57,113 bases of DNA from an uncultured bacterium (GTDB lineage: Bacteria; Cyanobacteriota; Vampirovibrionia; Gastranaerophilales; Gastranaerophilaceae), in NCBI GenBank assembly GCA_902775025.1, contig CACYKP010000018.1, positions 1 through 57,113 on the forward strand, read 5' to 3'. The position numbers were made by a program, and so were the translations under genes. The notes under the pieces are model-generated. The model worked only from the letters and a program-made list of their open reading frames with translations. It was not told the origin of the DNA and made no database searches. This document shows, piece after piece, positions 35,158 through 43,818 of this stretch. Each line of letters opens with the position of its first letter. The first letter of the stretch is position 1.

Positions 35158-35250
35158 CCACCCAACCCAGCCCTCCCTAAAAAGGGAGGGAGTTCTTGCG
35201 TGCTTGGCGTGAAGCCTTCCTCCCCTTCTTAGGGGAGGTTAGGTGGGGTT
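35158..35250 (+). repeat. Long palindromic repeat, copy B
   Basis: Same order as copy A, with the core GCGTGCTTGGCGTGAAGCC. Flanking TCTCTAACG and CCGTAAGGG extend the inverted repeat outwards. Confidence 0.9.
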
Positions 35251-35329
35251 TCTTCCCGTAAGGGTAAAGTTATAAATGATATCTTCATATTGTAAAGTTT
35301 AAAATAATTAGTTTTCCCTTACGTGTTGT

Positions 35330-35421
35330 CACCCACCCCAGCCCTCCCTAAAAAGGGAGGTAGTTCTTATGTGCTTGGCGTGAAGCCTTCCTCCCCTTTT
35401 TAGGGGAGGTTAGGTGGGGTT
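35330..35421 (+). repeat. Long palindromic repeat, copy C
   Basis: Nearly identical to copies A and B. The outer flanks are CCCTTACG and CCCGTGGGGG. Confidence 0.9.
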
Positions 35422-35481
35422 TCTTCCCGTGGGGGTAAATATTTGCTATATAGATTATTAGAATATTTTTGACAAAGATTA

Positions 35482-35550
35482 CCACCCACCCCAACCCTCC
35501 CTAGAAAGGGAGGGGTTCTTGTGTGCTTGGCGTGGAGTATTCCTCCCCTT
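35482..35550 (+). repeat. Long palindromic repeat, copy D (3' truncated)
   Basis: It starts CCACCCACCCCAACCCTCCC but stops after TTCCTCCCCTTG, so the right arm is lost. Confidence 0.85.
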
Positions 35551-35585
35551 GTAAATAGTAATAACTTGCTAAATTTATTATATAA

Positions 35586-35658
35586 TTGTAAACTTTTGTA
35601 ACAATTTTTGTAAAAATCCTAAAGTTTTGGAAAAAAATGCCGATATACATAGTATAGA
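35586..35658 (+). promoter_or_regulatory. Triple TTGTAA box and promoter of the 703-aa gene
   Basis: TTGTAA occurs at 35586, 35596 and 35608. On the reverse strand 35585-35602 reads GTTACAAAAGTTTACAAT, a full match to the cyanobacterial HLR1 consensus as I recall it. TGCCGATATACATAGTATAG follows at 35638-35657. Confidence 0.6.
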
Positions 35659-35712
35659 ATATAAAAATGTAAAAAATATAGTACAATATAAGGAAAAAAG
35701 GAGAACTACACT

Positions 35713-37824
35713 ATGGGTATGTCAGCATCACAAGCTCGTTTACTTTCATTACAAGCAAGAATGACCGACGTTGAGTATGAAGGTCAACAAATTAACCAAC
35801 AGAGATTAATGTTATCAAACAAGATGAACGAAGTCATGGAAAAGATGACTAATATGGATGTTCCGACTCCGCCATCAAAACAAGATTTCTTGTACAATAC
35901 CTACAAAGGAAAAACCAGAAACGGTAAAACTGTTAATGCTACTATGAATGATGATGGCACATTCAACTTTACTAAACCTGTAACAGGCAATATTGTTGTA
36001 GATGGCGGCCTTATGGACATAACAAAAGGGGCTGAAATTAAAGGTTCTAAGGCTGATATTCCTAGTACTACATCAGATAGTTATCATAAATGTGAACCGG
36101 GAGAAGATGGTATAAGCCTTAAAGGGGTATACCATGACCTTCATCAATATCAACCCGAAAACTACAAACAAGCATATGGCAAAGAATATAATGCTGCAAA
36201 TAAAAAATTTGATAAGCCGCTTACATCTGCTTATACAGGTGGCGAAGGTACAACTTATGCAACAAAAAAAAGTGAAACAAAAATACAAATTCCTGTGTAT
36301 ACAGACACCAAACTTAAACCTAGTGGATACTATGCAGGTGGTAAATATAGTGGGAAATACTTTGAAAGCGAACCTGTAAAAACAACACAGACTAGATATG
36401 TCCTTAATGGAGAAGAAGTATCATCGGATACGGAAGGTGCAACAGAGGAAACGACGTATTATTTAAATAACGAAGAATGTAATAAAGCCGATTATGATGC
36501 GACTTATTCACCTCTGCATGAAGCGCATAAATTGGAGGTAAAATATACAAATGTATCTATAACTTTTCCGATATCCTCTACTGACTTGGAAACTTTAATT
36601 ACAAATACACAAACACAATATGATACAGATTTAAATGGTTATAAAAATGATGGTACAAAAAAGTATGTATCCTCAGGTAATGCGGATGATAATCCGATTA
36701 ATTTTGATAACTTTGTAACTTCTTTTGAAGATCTTTATACTATTGCATACGATGAATTTGCAGGATTAGAGAATACGCCGGCTACTGCGTTTGATAGTAC
36801 AGCAACATACTGGAGATTCCAACCAGATGAAACCGGTGATGGTTACAATAAAACTAAAAAAGGTAGTGATTTAGTTAAACATAATAATGAGGTACAAGCA
36901 AATTATTCGAAAGATTATTATATTGAAGATGGAAATGGTGGATATAAAAAAGTCAAAGGTTCGGTAGCTAAAGATTATACGGCATATGAAGAAGGTGAAG
37001 GTGATATAAAAATCACAAACAAAGAAATTGATGTACAATCTCTTGAAGGATATTATATATATGATAATCAAAACTTAGCATATTATATAGGAGCTGGCGG
37101 TAAAACTGCCGAAGAAGCAAAAGCATTACTGCTATCTGGCGGTTGGGGGCTTATGAAAAAAAGCAATAGCGGTGATATTAGATGTTCAGATGCAAACTTT
37201 GCATCTGGTGCATCAGTAGGCGGCAATCCGACAATGACAATTGCTGAAGCTAAAGCAAAATATGGCGGTGAACCTAAATTCAGTACCGCATTAAGTGGCT
37301 TAAAACAATCTTTTGGTGAAGATTGCGTAAATGAATGGTCGGTTATAATCAGCACATCAGACACCGGAACATTGTCGTTCAGCTTCTGCAAAACAATTGA
37401 TTTAGCTACAGGTTCAGGTGTCGGCACTGAAAAGAATCTAGGACAAGTAAGAGTTTACAATCCGACTGTCGGCGAGTATGAAGAGACCATTGAAAATGTT
37501 GAAGTTGCTTATGATGAAGGTGGTTATCTGAAGAATATAAAACTTCCTAATGGTGAAATTGTTAATCTCGAAATAGTACAGCAGGTTGACGAAACCAAAT
37601 ATTCTATAGCAATGAACAAATATGAAATCGAAAAAATCGAATATGATAAAGAAGTTAATGAGCTAAATAAACAAACTTCTATCTACCAAAGACAAGATAA
37701 ACAATTAGAACTTAAGTTAACTCGTCTTGATACCGAAAGAAATGCTTTGAATACAGAAATCGATGCAGTTAAGAAAGTTATTCAAGATGCAACCGAAAAA
37801 GGTTTCAAAACTTTCTCAGGTTAG
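35713..37824 (+). CDS. MGMxASQAR-family protein with variable central insert, 703 aa
   Basis: AAAGGAG precedes the ATG. The N-terminal 60 residues (MGMSASQARLLSLQARMTDV, then GQQINQQRLMLSNKMNEVME) and the C-terminal 200 are closely similar to the 320-aa protein at 38269. A Thr/Tyr/Lys-rich central insert of about 370 residues (roughly 110-480) is unique to this one. Both ends are heptad-rich helices; the C-terminus ends TEKGFKTFSG. There is no signal peptide or membrane span. Conserved helical ends round a variable centre recall flagellin, hook or type III filament proteins, but no sequence match to those is claimed. Promoter carries the shared TTGTAA box. Confidence 0.8.
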   Translation: MGMSASQARLLSLQARMTDVEYEGQQINQQRLMLSNKMNEVMEKMTNMDVPTPPSKQDFLYNTYKGKTRNGKTVNATMNDDGTFNFTKPVTGNIVVDGGLMDITKGAEIKGSKADIPSTTSDSYHKCEPGEDGISLKGVYHDLHQYQPENYKQAYGKEYNAANKKFDKPLTSAYTGGEGTTYATKKSETKIQIPVYTDTKLKPSGYYAGGKYSGKYFESEPVKTTQTRYVLNGEEVSSDTEGATEETTYYLNNEECNKADYDATYSPLHEAHKLEVKYTNVSITFPISSTDLETLITNTQTQYDTDLNGYKNDGTKKYVSSGNADDNPINFDNFVTSFEDLYTIAYDEFAGLENTPATAFDSTATYWRFQPDETGDGYNKTKKGSDLVKHNNEVQANYSKDYYIEDGNGGYKKVKGSVAKDYTAYEEGEGDIKITNKEIDVQSLEGYYIYDNQNLAYYIGAGGKTAEEAKALLLSGGWGLMKKSNSGDIRCSDANFASGASVGGNPTMTIAEAKAKYGGEPKFSTALSGLKQSFGEDCVNEWSVIISTSDTGTLSFSFCKTIDLATGSGVGTEKNLGQVRVYNPTVGEYEETIENVEVAYDEGGYLKNIKLPNGEIVNLEIVQQVDETKYSIAMNKYEIEKIEYDKEVNELNKQTSIYQRQDKQLELKLTRLDTERNALNTEIDAVKKVIQDATEKGFKTFSG

Positions 37825-37863
37825 AAAATAAATTCTCTTTACTCTTTTCCTAATATTTATTCT

Positions 37864-37893
37864 GAGAGCTCCAAATTCGGAGCTCTCTTTTTT
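37864..37893 (+). terminator. Terminator of the 703-aa gene
   Basis: GAGAGCTCC (37864-37872), loop AAATTC, GGAGCTCTC (37879-37887) and a T-run. Confidence 0.93.
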
Positions 37894-37906
37894 ATGTAGT
37901 GTCATT

Positions 37907-37950
37907 CGTGGAGCATTCCTCCCCCTCCTAGGGGAGGTTAGGAGGGGTAT
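37907..37950 (+). repeat. Long palindromic repeat, copy E (5' truncated)
   Basis: Only the right half is left: CGTGGAGCATTCCTCCCCC to GGGGAGGTTAGGAGGGGT. Confidence 0.85.
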
Positions 37951-38028
37951 CAACCCGCAAGGAGAAAAGTTATAAGTTACACCATCTTATAGCTATGTTG
38001 ATGATAATTAATTGTCCCTAACGGGATG

Positions 38029-38120
38029 CCACCCACCCCAACCCTCCCTAAAAAGGGAGGGAGTTCTTGTATGCTTAGCGTGGAGCATTCCTCCCCTTCC
38101 AAGGGGAGGTTAGGAGGGGT
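38029..38120 (+). repeat. Long palindromic repeat, copy F
   Basis: A full-length copy with CCACCCACCCCAACCCTCCC at the left and GGGGAGGTTAGGAGGGGT at the right. Confidence 0.9.
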
Positions 38121-38121
38121 A

Positions 38122-38190
38122 ATTATTAACTTTTGTAACAATTTTTTTTTAAAAGCTAAAGTTTTTTGAAATTCTGCCGATATATATAAT
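38122..38190 (+). promoter_or_regulatory. TTAACTTTTGTAAC box and promoter of the 320-aa gene
   Basis: ATTATTAACTTTTGTAAC at 38122-38139 begins 1 bp after repeat copy F. TGCCGATATATATAAT (38175-38190) matches the same element before 35713. Confidence 0.6.
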
Positions 38191-38268
38191 AGTCAAGATA
38201 ATATAAATCTCAACCAAGATAGGTTTATATAAACGAAAAGGAACTAAAGGAAAAAGGAGACCAATAAA

Positions 38269-39231
38269 ATGGGTATGGCGGCATCGCAAGCTCGTATGCT
38301 TTCATTACTTGAAAGAATGAGCGATGTAGAGTTCGAAGGACAACAGATTAATCAGCAAAGGCTGATGTTGTCTAATAAAATGAACGAAGTCATGGAAAAA
38401 TTGACTAACATGGACGTGCCTACACCGCCTTCAAAACAGGACTTCCTATATAATAAATTTTACGGTAAAACAAGAAACGGTAAAAAAATTACGGCTCAAA
38501 TGAATGATGATGGTACATTAAGGATAACAAAACAGAATTCGGGAATGGTTGTAGAAGATACCGGTTTACAAAATATTAACAAAATTGTAACAGATAATGG
38601 TACTGAAATCAGAGTTAACGGTCGTAAAACAATGAGTATTACTGATGCAAATAATAAGTATGGCGGTTCCGATTTGCAAGATGCGTTGACAGGTTTGCGT
38701 AATACTTTTGATTACAAAGATGGCAAATATAACCAAGAAAACTACACTGTTATCATAAATGAAGCAGATAATGGAAAAGTAACTTTTTCATTTTGTTTAA
38801 CAGAAGATTTAAAAACAGGTTCCGGACTGGAAACAGAAAATGACAATGGAATGGTTAGAGTATATACAGCAGTTCATGGTTCTTATGAAGAAGCAATTGA
38901 TGATGTCGAAATAAGTTATGATGCAAAGGGCTATTTAGACAAAGTGTTGCTTCCAAACGGTGAAACCGTTGATATGTCTGTTGAACAGCAAGTAAACGAA
39001 ATTGAATATGACATCGCTGTAAATAAATATGAAATAAAAAAGATTGAATATGATAAAGAAGTCAATGAAATAAACAAACAAACATCTGTTTACCAAAGAC
39101 AGGACAAAATATTAGAGCTTAAATTAACTCGTCTTGACACCGAAAGAAATGCATTGAATACAGAAATCGAAGCAGTTAAAAAGGTTATTCAAGATTCTAC
39201 GGAAAAAGGCTTCAAGACCTTCTCCGGTTAA
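38269..39231 (+). CDS. MGMxASQAR-family protein, 320 aa
   Basis: AAAAAGGAG precedes the ATG. The protein starts MGMAASQARMLSLLERMSDV and shares with the 703-aa protein the QQINQQRLMLSNKMNEVMEK helix, the VPTPPSKQDFLYN turn, a central YGG..L..AL.GL domain, and a near-identical C-terminal helix (LELKLTRLDTERNALNTEIE ending GFKTFSG). It lacks the 370-residue insert and so gives the minimal form of the family. No signal peptide. Tandem arrangement with its paralog suggests duplication. Function unknown; filament-forming or exported protein is a hypothesis. Confidence 0.8.
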   Translation: MGMAASQARMLSLLERMSDVEFEGQQINQQRLMLSNKMNEVMEKLTNMDVPTPPSKQDFLYNKFYGKTRNGKKITAQMNDDGTLRITKQNSGMVVEDTGLQNINKIVTDNGTEIRVNGRKTMSITDANNKYGGSDLQDALTGLRNTFDYKDGKYNQENYTVIINEADNGKVTFSFCLTEDLKTGSGLETENDNGMVRVYTAVHGSYEEAIDDVEISYDAKGYLDKVLLPNGETVDMSVEQQVNEIEYDIAVNKYEIKKIEYDKEVNEINKQTSVYQRQDKILELKLTRLDTERNALNTEIEAVKKVIQDSTEKGFKTFSG

Positions 39232-39257
39232 TACGTCTAATTTTATAATAAAATTGT

Positions 39258-39349
39258 AACCCACCACAGCCCTCCCTAAGAAAGGAGGGGTGCTTGTGTG
39301 CTAATCGTGGAGTATTCTTCCCCTCTCTAGGGGAGGTTAGAAGGGGTAT
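39258..39349 (+). repeat. Long palindromic repeat, copy G
   Basis: A diverged copy: ACCCACCACAGCCCTCCCT to GGGGAGGTTAGAAGGGGT, downstream of the 320-aa gene. Confidence 0.85.
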
Positions 39350-39478
39350 CTTCCAGTAATGGATAATTGTTTATTAATAATTCGTATATATTTATTTCCC
39401 CAATATATTTCCCCCTTGTATTTGCCGTTTGAAGTGGTAGGATTTAATTAAATCCAACTTGATTAAGGAGTACGTATC

Positions 39479-40822
39479 GTGATTAAGAGAAATATAGTAG
39501 CATTATGTATTGTTATTTTATTGTGTTCAAATATTGTTGTACATTCTGCAGTTAGTCAAAATCTTGATGAATCCCTAATGTATTCTAATCAAGCTTCAAA
39601 CAAGTTTATGAAACGTGATATAAAAGGAGCATTGTTCTCTTTAGATGAAGCGATAAGGCTTAATCCGAATAATCCTCAGCTATATTTAAACAGGGGATTT
39701 GTAAAGCATGTTATACAAGATTATGATAACGCACTTGCTGATTATAACAAAGCTCTTGCAATAAACCCTAAGTTTGCTTTCGCATACAATAACAGAGGAG
39801 TTCTAAAAGTATCAATGAAGGATATTCAAGGTGCTTTTGATGATTATGCTGCCGCTCTATCAATAAATCCTAAATATGCTGATGCTTATTATAATAGAGC
39901 AAATCTAAGATTTATGATGGACGATTTAAAAGGTGCATTAGATGATTACAACTTGGCTATAGAATATAATCCAAAAGATTCAGAGGCTTATAATAATCGT
40001 GGTGTTGTGAAAAAACGTCTTAATTTTAATGTAGGCGCTTTAAGCGATTATTCACAGGCTATCGCACTTAACCCAAAAGACAGTATTGCTTATGCAAACA
40101 GAGGAAGATTAAAAAAATTGTATTTTGATAATGAAGGTGCAGCGATAGACTTAGATCAAGCGGTAGCTTTAGCAGAAAATCAAGCATTTATCAAGAATGT
40201 TAAACCGTTATTGTCTAAACAGCATTATATAGCTGCGATACCAGCAGTAGCAAGCTTTGCGTATGATTTTACGGATAGCAATGATAACAAGGTTACTAAA
40301 ACAGAAAAAATTGCACTTAATACTTTACCTGCAACTTACTCATTAAATAAGCAGGAAGAAAAACCTATTCAAAAGCTTGTTGAACCTCAAAAAGCAGAGC
40401 CGGTAAAAGAAGTTAAAACAGTAAAATCTAACAAACCTGTAAATGCAAAATCAAGTTCAATAACATCTAATACTACAACTTTAAGTGCGGGTGTAGGAAA
40501 GGTTGTGTCCCCGGAAGTACCTGATATAAGAACCTCACAGGTTACTAAAACGGCTACAACAAATGTTAAATTGGCAGAAAGCTATTATATCAGAGGTCTT
40601 CAGAAATGTGTTTTAAGAGATTTGCAAGGTGCTGTTGCTGATTTAGATAAAGCAATCGCTAACAACTCAAAGTATGCTGATGCTTATTTCTATCGTGCGG
40701 CAATAAAGAAGGAGCTTGGTGATAAAGAAGGCTTCAGAAAAGATTATTCAACTGCAATTCAAATTAACCCTTCTTTACAAACATTTAATGATACTAATGC
40801 TTTAAGTTTAATTAACGGATAG
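39479..40822 (+). CDS. Secreted TPR protein, 447 aa
   Basis: A GTG start at 39479 follows AAGGAG by 8 nt. A signal peptide (IVALCIVILLCSNIVVHSA) occupies residues 5-24. At least six TPR units follow, such as YDNALADYNKALAINPKFAF, IQGAFDDYAAALSINPKYAD and LKGALDDYNLAIEYNPKDSE, then a Lys/Pro/Thr-rich linker (about 275-350) and two further TPRs near the end (LQGAVADLDKAIANNSKYAD). It probably acts as a periplasmic protein scaffold. Its promoter lacks the TTGTAA box of its neighbours. Confidence 0.88.
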   Translation: MIKRNIVALCIVILLCSNIVVHSAVSQNLDESLMYSNQASNKFMKRDIKGALFSLDEAIRLNPNNPQLYLNRGFVKHVIQDYDNALADYNKALAINPKFAFAYNNRGVLKVSMKDIQGAFDDYAAALSINPKYADAYYNRANLRFMMDDLKGALDDYNLAIEYNPKDSEAYNNRGVVKKRLNFNVGALSDYSQAIALNPKDSIAYANRGRLKKLYFDNEGAAIDLDQAVALAENQAFIKNVKPLLSKQHYIAAIPAVASFAYDFTDSNDNKVTKTEKIALNTLPATYSLNKQEEKPIQKLVEPQKAEPVKEVKTVKSNKPVNAKSSSITSNTTTLSAGVGKVVSPEVPDIRTSQVTKTATTNVKLAESYYIRGLQKCVLRDLQGAVADLDKAIANNSKYADAYFYRAAIKKELGDKEGFRKDYSTAIQINPSLQTFNDTNALSLING

Positions 40823-40843
40823 ATATAGAACCCTTCGTATTTA

Positions 40844-40895
40844 ATGTTAACTTTTGTAAAGATAAATTTACAAGCTAAGATTCAGTAAATATAAT
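40844..40895 (+). promoter_or_regulatory. TTAACTTTTGTAA box before the 716-aa gene
   Basis: ATGTTAACTTTTGTAAAG at 40844-40861 and TATAAT at 40890-40895. A second promoter-like stretch, GGCAATTTTTTTT then CGTTTATGTATATAAG, lies at 40946-40984 and resembles the one before 21584. Confidence 0.5.
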
Positions 40896-41109
40896 AGTTT
40901 TAGATACACTGGCGCATTGATAAAAAAATACATGCTTAATAAAAAGGCAATTTTTTTTGTTCAGATACGTTTATGTATATAAGATGTAAAGGTAAATGGG
41001 ATTAAATTGCATTTTAAAGTGCGGTGATTAACACATCGCTCATATCCTCTCCGAATGGTGAGGGAAAATAAAAATATAATAGTAGATTGTAAAATATAGG
41101 AGTAAAGTT

Positions 41110-43260
41110 ATGGCAGACGAATTATCAATTCAACAAAAACAACCGAGTACAACCCCTTATGTTACGACAGGTGGTGTTTTAGGTGCAGTTGGAGCAGGTG
41201 CAGCAGCACATTATTATTCACAACCGAAGTATGGTTCTTGGGAAGATATTTTAAAAGACTCAAAAGATGAAGCTACTTTCAGCGGAAAGAAGTATGAAAA
41301 CGTTGAACAGTCTGTCAAAGATGAGATTAAGGCTGCAAATAATGCTGAAGCTGATGCGAAAGCGAAATATAACAAGAAGATGAATGAATACGTTGAAGCT
41401 AATAAAGGCGGTAAAACGGCTGAACTTCCTGCAAATGATAAATCATTACAAGATTTAAAAACTGCTCAGGACAACTTAGCTAACAAACGTGCTGAACTGG
41501 TAAATAAAAAAATTGCGGAACTAACTGCTGAAAATAATAAAACTGTTGATACCGTATCAAGAGATAATGCACAAAAAAGAATGCAAGCAATTATAAAACG
41601 TGTTCAATCTGAGCAAGAAAGCCAAAAAGCAGTCTTCGAAAGAATTAATGAATATATTGCAAATGCAGGCAAGTTAGACAAAGATGGTAAAGCTGTTATT
41701 AGTGATTTAGAAAAAGCAATGGAAGCCTTTGAAAAACAACAAAAAGATATTGATATTGCGAAGAAAATAGTAAATGGTGAATATGATATAGCAAGTTTAG
41801 AAGCAGCTATAAAAAAAGAAACAAATGCTGATAAAAAATCAGCACTACAAAAAAAATTAAATGCATTAAAGGAAATTAAAATTACATACGCAAAGGGTAA
41901 AACAAAAACAATTCCTGTTAATAAAACTCTTTCAAAGAGTGAAATAGAAACATTTAATCATTATATAAAATTAGCAGAAGATTATAACAGTGCAAATTAC
42001 TTAAATGAAGTTGAAATCTTAAAAGGTGTAAAAGGCAGCAAAAAACAAATTGCAGAGGAAATTAAAACAGCTATCATAAATACTCGTTCTTTGAATGAAG
42101 GGATTGATTCTCAAAAAGCAATAGTTGACAAGGCAGTTAAGCAATATTTAGAAGCTAAAAAGGCACTTCCGACACCGGAACAAACTTTTGCAGAATTTAG
42201 AAAAATAGCATCTGATACTGAAGTTGATTTTATTAATAACAATTATGCAAAAAATAAAAATGAAGCAGTAGCTCAAATGAGAAGTGCAATTATAGCCAGA
42301 GAACAAGCACAAATTAATTCTTTAAAAGAAGAATTAAACGAATTAAAATCATTTGAAAAAATTCAGAGATTAAATGAACTTATTGAAAAAGACGGTAACG
42401 TAAAATACAAAGGTAAATTATCAGTTAAAGATTTATTAACTGGAAAAATAGAAATAGATGGCAAAACAACAAAATTAACACTTGCTGAACAAAAAGAATT
42501 AGCTGCACTTAAAGAAGCATTGCAAAATACTAATATAGAAACTCTTACTAAAGCTGAAAATGCTAAAAATATCACAAAAAGAATCGCTGAACTTGACGGA
42601 AAAGAAGGTGAAATCGCTAAGTTGGAAGATAAATTCAACAAAGCTAAAAAGAACCGTGAAACAGTACGCAGATTAGACAGACAATTAGAAGCATTTGCAG
42701 GAAAAGATTACAAGGTAGAAGTTAAAGATGGCAAAGCTCAACTTGTAAAAGCTGATGGTAAAGTATTTGAACCAAAATCAGGTATGAATTTGTCAGGAAA
42801 GATTGCAGCTCCTGAATACCAATGGAAAAAAGAAGATTTGAAGGCATTAGATGAAGCAAGAGCACAATTTAATCCTAAAAAGCTTACAGCAGAAGGAATT
42901 AAAGCAAAAGCAGAAGCAGCTGTTACTGATGAAATGTTAAAGGCAGAAAAAGATGCAGTAGCAAATGCAGAAAATGCAGTAAAGGAAGCTAAATCACAAT
43001 TACCTAAAGTCGAAGCTAAAGATGTTGAAACTTTAAAGAAAGAATTTATTGCAAAAGAAGGTTCGGAAGCTGAATATGTTAAGAAAGAAACCGATGCGGT
43101 AATGAAAGCTTTGAAGGAAAAACACGGTAATTTAGTAAACGAAACAAGAATGAAATTCTTTGAATCAGGCAAAAACTGGAAAATCGCAACAGCAGCAGCT
43201 GCAGGTGCTGTAGTTCTTGGAGCAATAGGTAAATTATTCGCACCAAAAAAAGAAGCATAA
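41110..43260 (+). CDS. Long coiled-coil protein with terminal membrane segments, 716 aa
   Basis: AGGAG precedes the ATG. A Gly/Ala-rich hydrophobic segment (VTTGGVLGAVGAGAAAHYYS, residues 18-37) and a C-terminal one (WKIATAAAAGAVVLGAIGKL, about 690-709) flank roughly 650 residues of Lys/Glu/Ala-rich coiled coil, for example INSLKEELNELKSFEKIQRL. No cleavable signal peptide. It could span the envelope or link two membranes. Not recognised. It shares its promoter box with the MGMxASQAR genes. Confidence 0.78.
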   Translation: MADELSIQQKQPSTTPYVTTGGVLGAVGAGAAAHYYSQPKYGSWEDILKDSKDEATFSGKKYENVEQSVKDEIKAANNAEADAKAKYNKKMNEYVEANKGGKTAELPANDKSLQDLKTAQDNLANKRAELVNKKIAELTAENNKTVDTVSRDNAQKRMQAIIKRVQSEQESQKAVFERINEYIANAGKLDKDGKAVISDLEKAMEAFEKQQKDIDIAKKIVNGEYDIASLEAAIKKETNADKKSALQKKLNALKEIKITYAKGKTKTIPVNKTLSKSEIETFNHYIKLAEDYNSANYLNEVEILKGVKGSKKQIAEEIKTAIINTRSLNEGIDSQKAIVDKAVKQYLEAKKALPTPEQTFAEFRKIASDTEVDFINNNYAKNKNEAVAQMRSAIIAREQAQINSLKEELNELKSFEKIQRLNELIEKDGNVKYKGKLSVKDLLTGKIEIDGKTTKLTLAEQKELAALKEALQNTNIETLTKAENAKNITKRIAELDGKEGEIAKLEDKFNKAKKNRETVRRLDRQLEAFAGKDYKVEVKDGKAQLVKADGKVFEPKSGMNLSGKIAAPEYQWKKEDLKALDEARAQFNPKKLTAEGIKAKAEAAVTDEMLKAEKDAVANAENAVKEAKSQLPKVEAKDVETLKKEFIAKEGSEAEYVKKETDAVMKALKEKHGNLVNETRMKFFESGKNWKIATAAAAGAVVLGAIGKLFAPKKEA

Positions 43261-43296
43261 ATAATGCAGTCATAACTTGATATTTTACAAAAAACT

Positions 43297-43332
43297 AAAT
43301 CGGCACTGAATAATTATTCGGCGCCGATTTTT
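43297..43332 (+). terminator. Terminator of the 716-aa gene
   Basis: AAATCGGC (43297-43304) pairs with GCCGATTT (43323-43330), with an inner GAATAATTATTC palindrome and T's after. Confidence 0.8.
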
Positions 43333-43350
43333 AATAATGTCGTATTTATA

Positions 43351-43380
43351 AGATCCTTCGCTTACACTCAGGATGACAAG
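43351..43380 (+). repeat. GATCCTTCGCTTAC-type repeat
   Basis: AGATCCTTCGCTTACACTCA then GGATGACAAG; the reverse complement of the 43471 copy with few changes. Confidence 0.8.
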
Positions 43381-43470
43381 CCCATGGAATGAATAACTTG
43401 CCGTTCTTCTTGACGCATCTATATAATGTTCAACGTGCTGTCAATGACGGCACGTTTGAAAATAAGCAGG

Positions 43471-43500
43471 CACGTCATCCTGAGCGTAAGCGAAGAATCT
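43471..43500 (+). repeat. GTCATCCTGAGCGTAAGCGAAGAATCT repeat
   Basis: CGTCATCCTGAGCGTAAGCG then AAGAATCT. With the 43351, 43561 and 47690-47886 copies it forms one dispersed family. The stretch 43381-43650 otherwise holds no gene I can support. Confidence 0.8.
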
Positions 43501-43560
43501 GTTTTAAAGAGATTCTTCGGTTTAAACCTCAGAAAGATGTCAAGGTGTACGTCAAACAGG

Positions 43561-43592
43561 CACGTCATCCTGAGCCGTCAGGCGAAAGATCT
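43561..43592 (+). repeat. GTCATCCTGAGC-type repeat
   Basis: CACGTCATCCTGAGCCGTCA then GGCGAAAGATCT, a diverged copy in the same orientation as 43471. Confidence 0.75.
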
Positions 43593-43651
43593 TATGATTG
43601 CGCTCTTTGCCCGAAGTATCTCTTTTTTGCCTGCATAAACTTTTTTCGCAT

Positions 43652-43728
43652 AATTATAAACTTTTGTAAAGCAAATTTAATTTAAAAAAGCAATTTCTAA
43701 ATCAAAAATAACTTTATATATATGTAAG
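43652..43728 (+). promoter_or_regulatory. AACTTTTGTAA box and -10-like element before the collagen-like gene
   Basis: AATTATAAACTTTTGTAAAG at 43652-43671 and ACTTTATATATATGTAAG at 43711-43728, with AAGCAATTTCTA between. Confidence 0.6.
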
Positions 43729-43818
43729 TTTTAATTGGGATAACAAAATCAAAATAACTGGGGTTTGAGAGAACAATTAAAAACACGACCGTAAGTATAA
43801 AGTTAAGGAGATTTAGAG

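Noticed and set aside
36134-36379. Forward open frame inside the central insert of the 703-aa gene
   Set aside because: No ribosome site, and the main frame is continuous with both conserved ends.
34665-39349. The seven 91-bp palindromes as a CRISPR array
   Set aside because: Spacing is irregular, units are large palindromes and some are truncated, genes lie between them, and no cas gene is present.
43389-43685. Open frames in the gap after the 716-aa gene
   Set aside because: Their coding potential comes from the GTCATCCTGAGC repeats, including two or more copies in one frame; no ribosome site.
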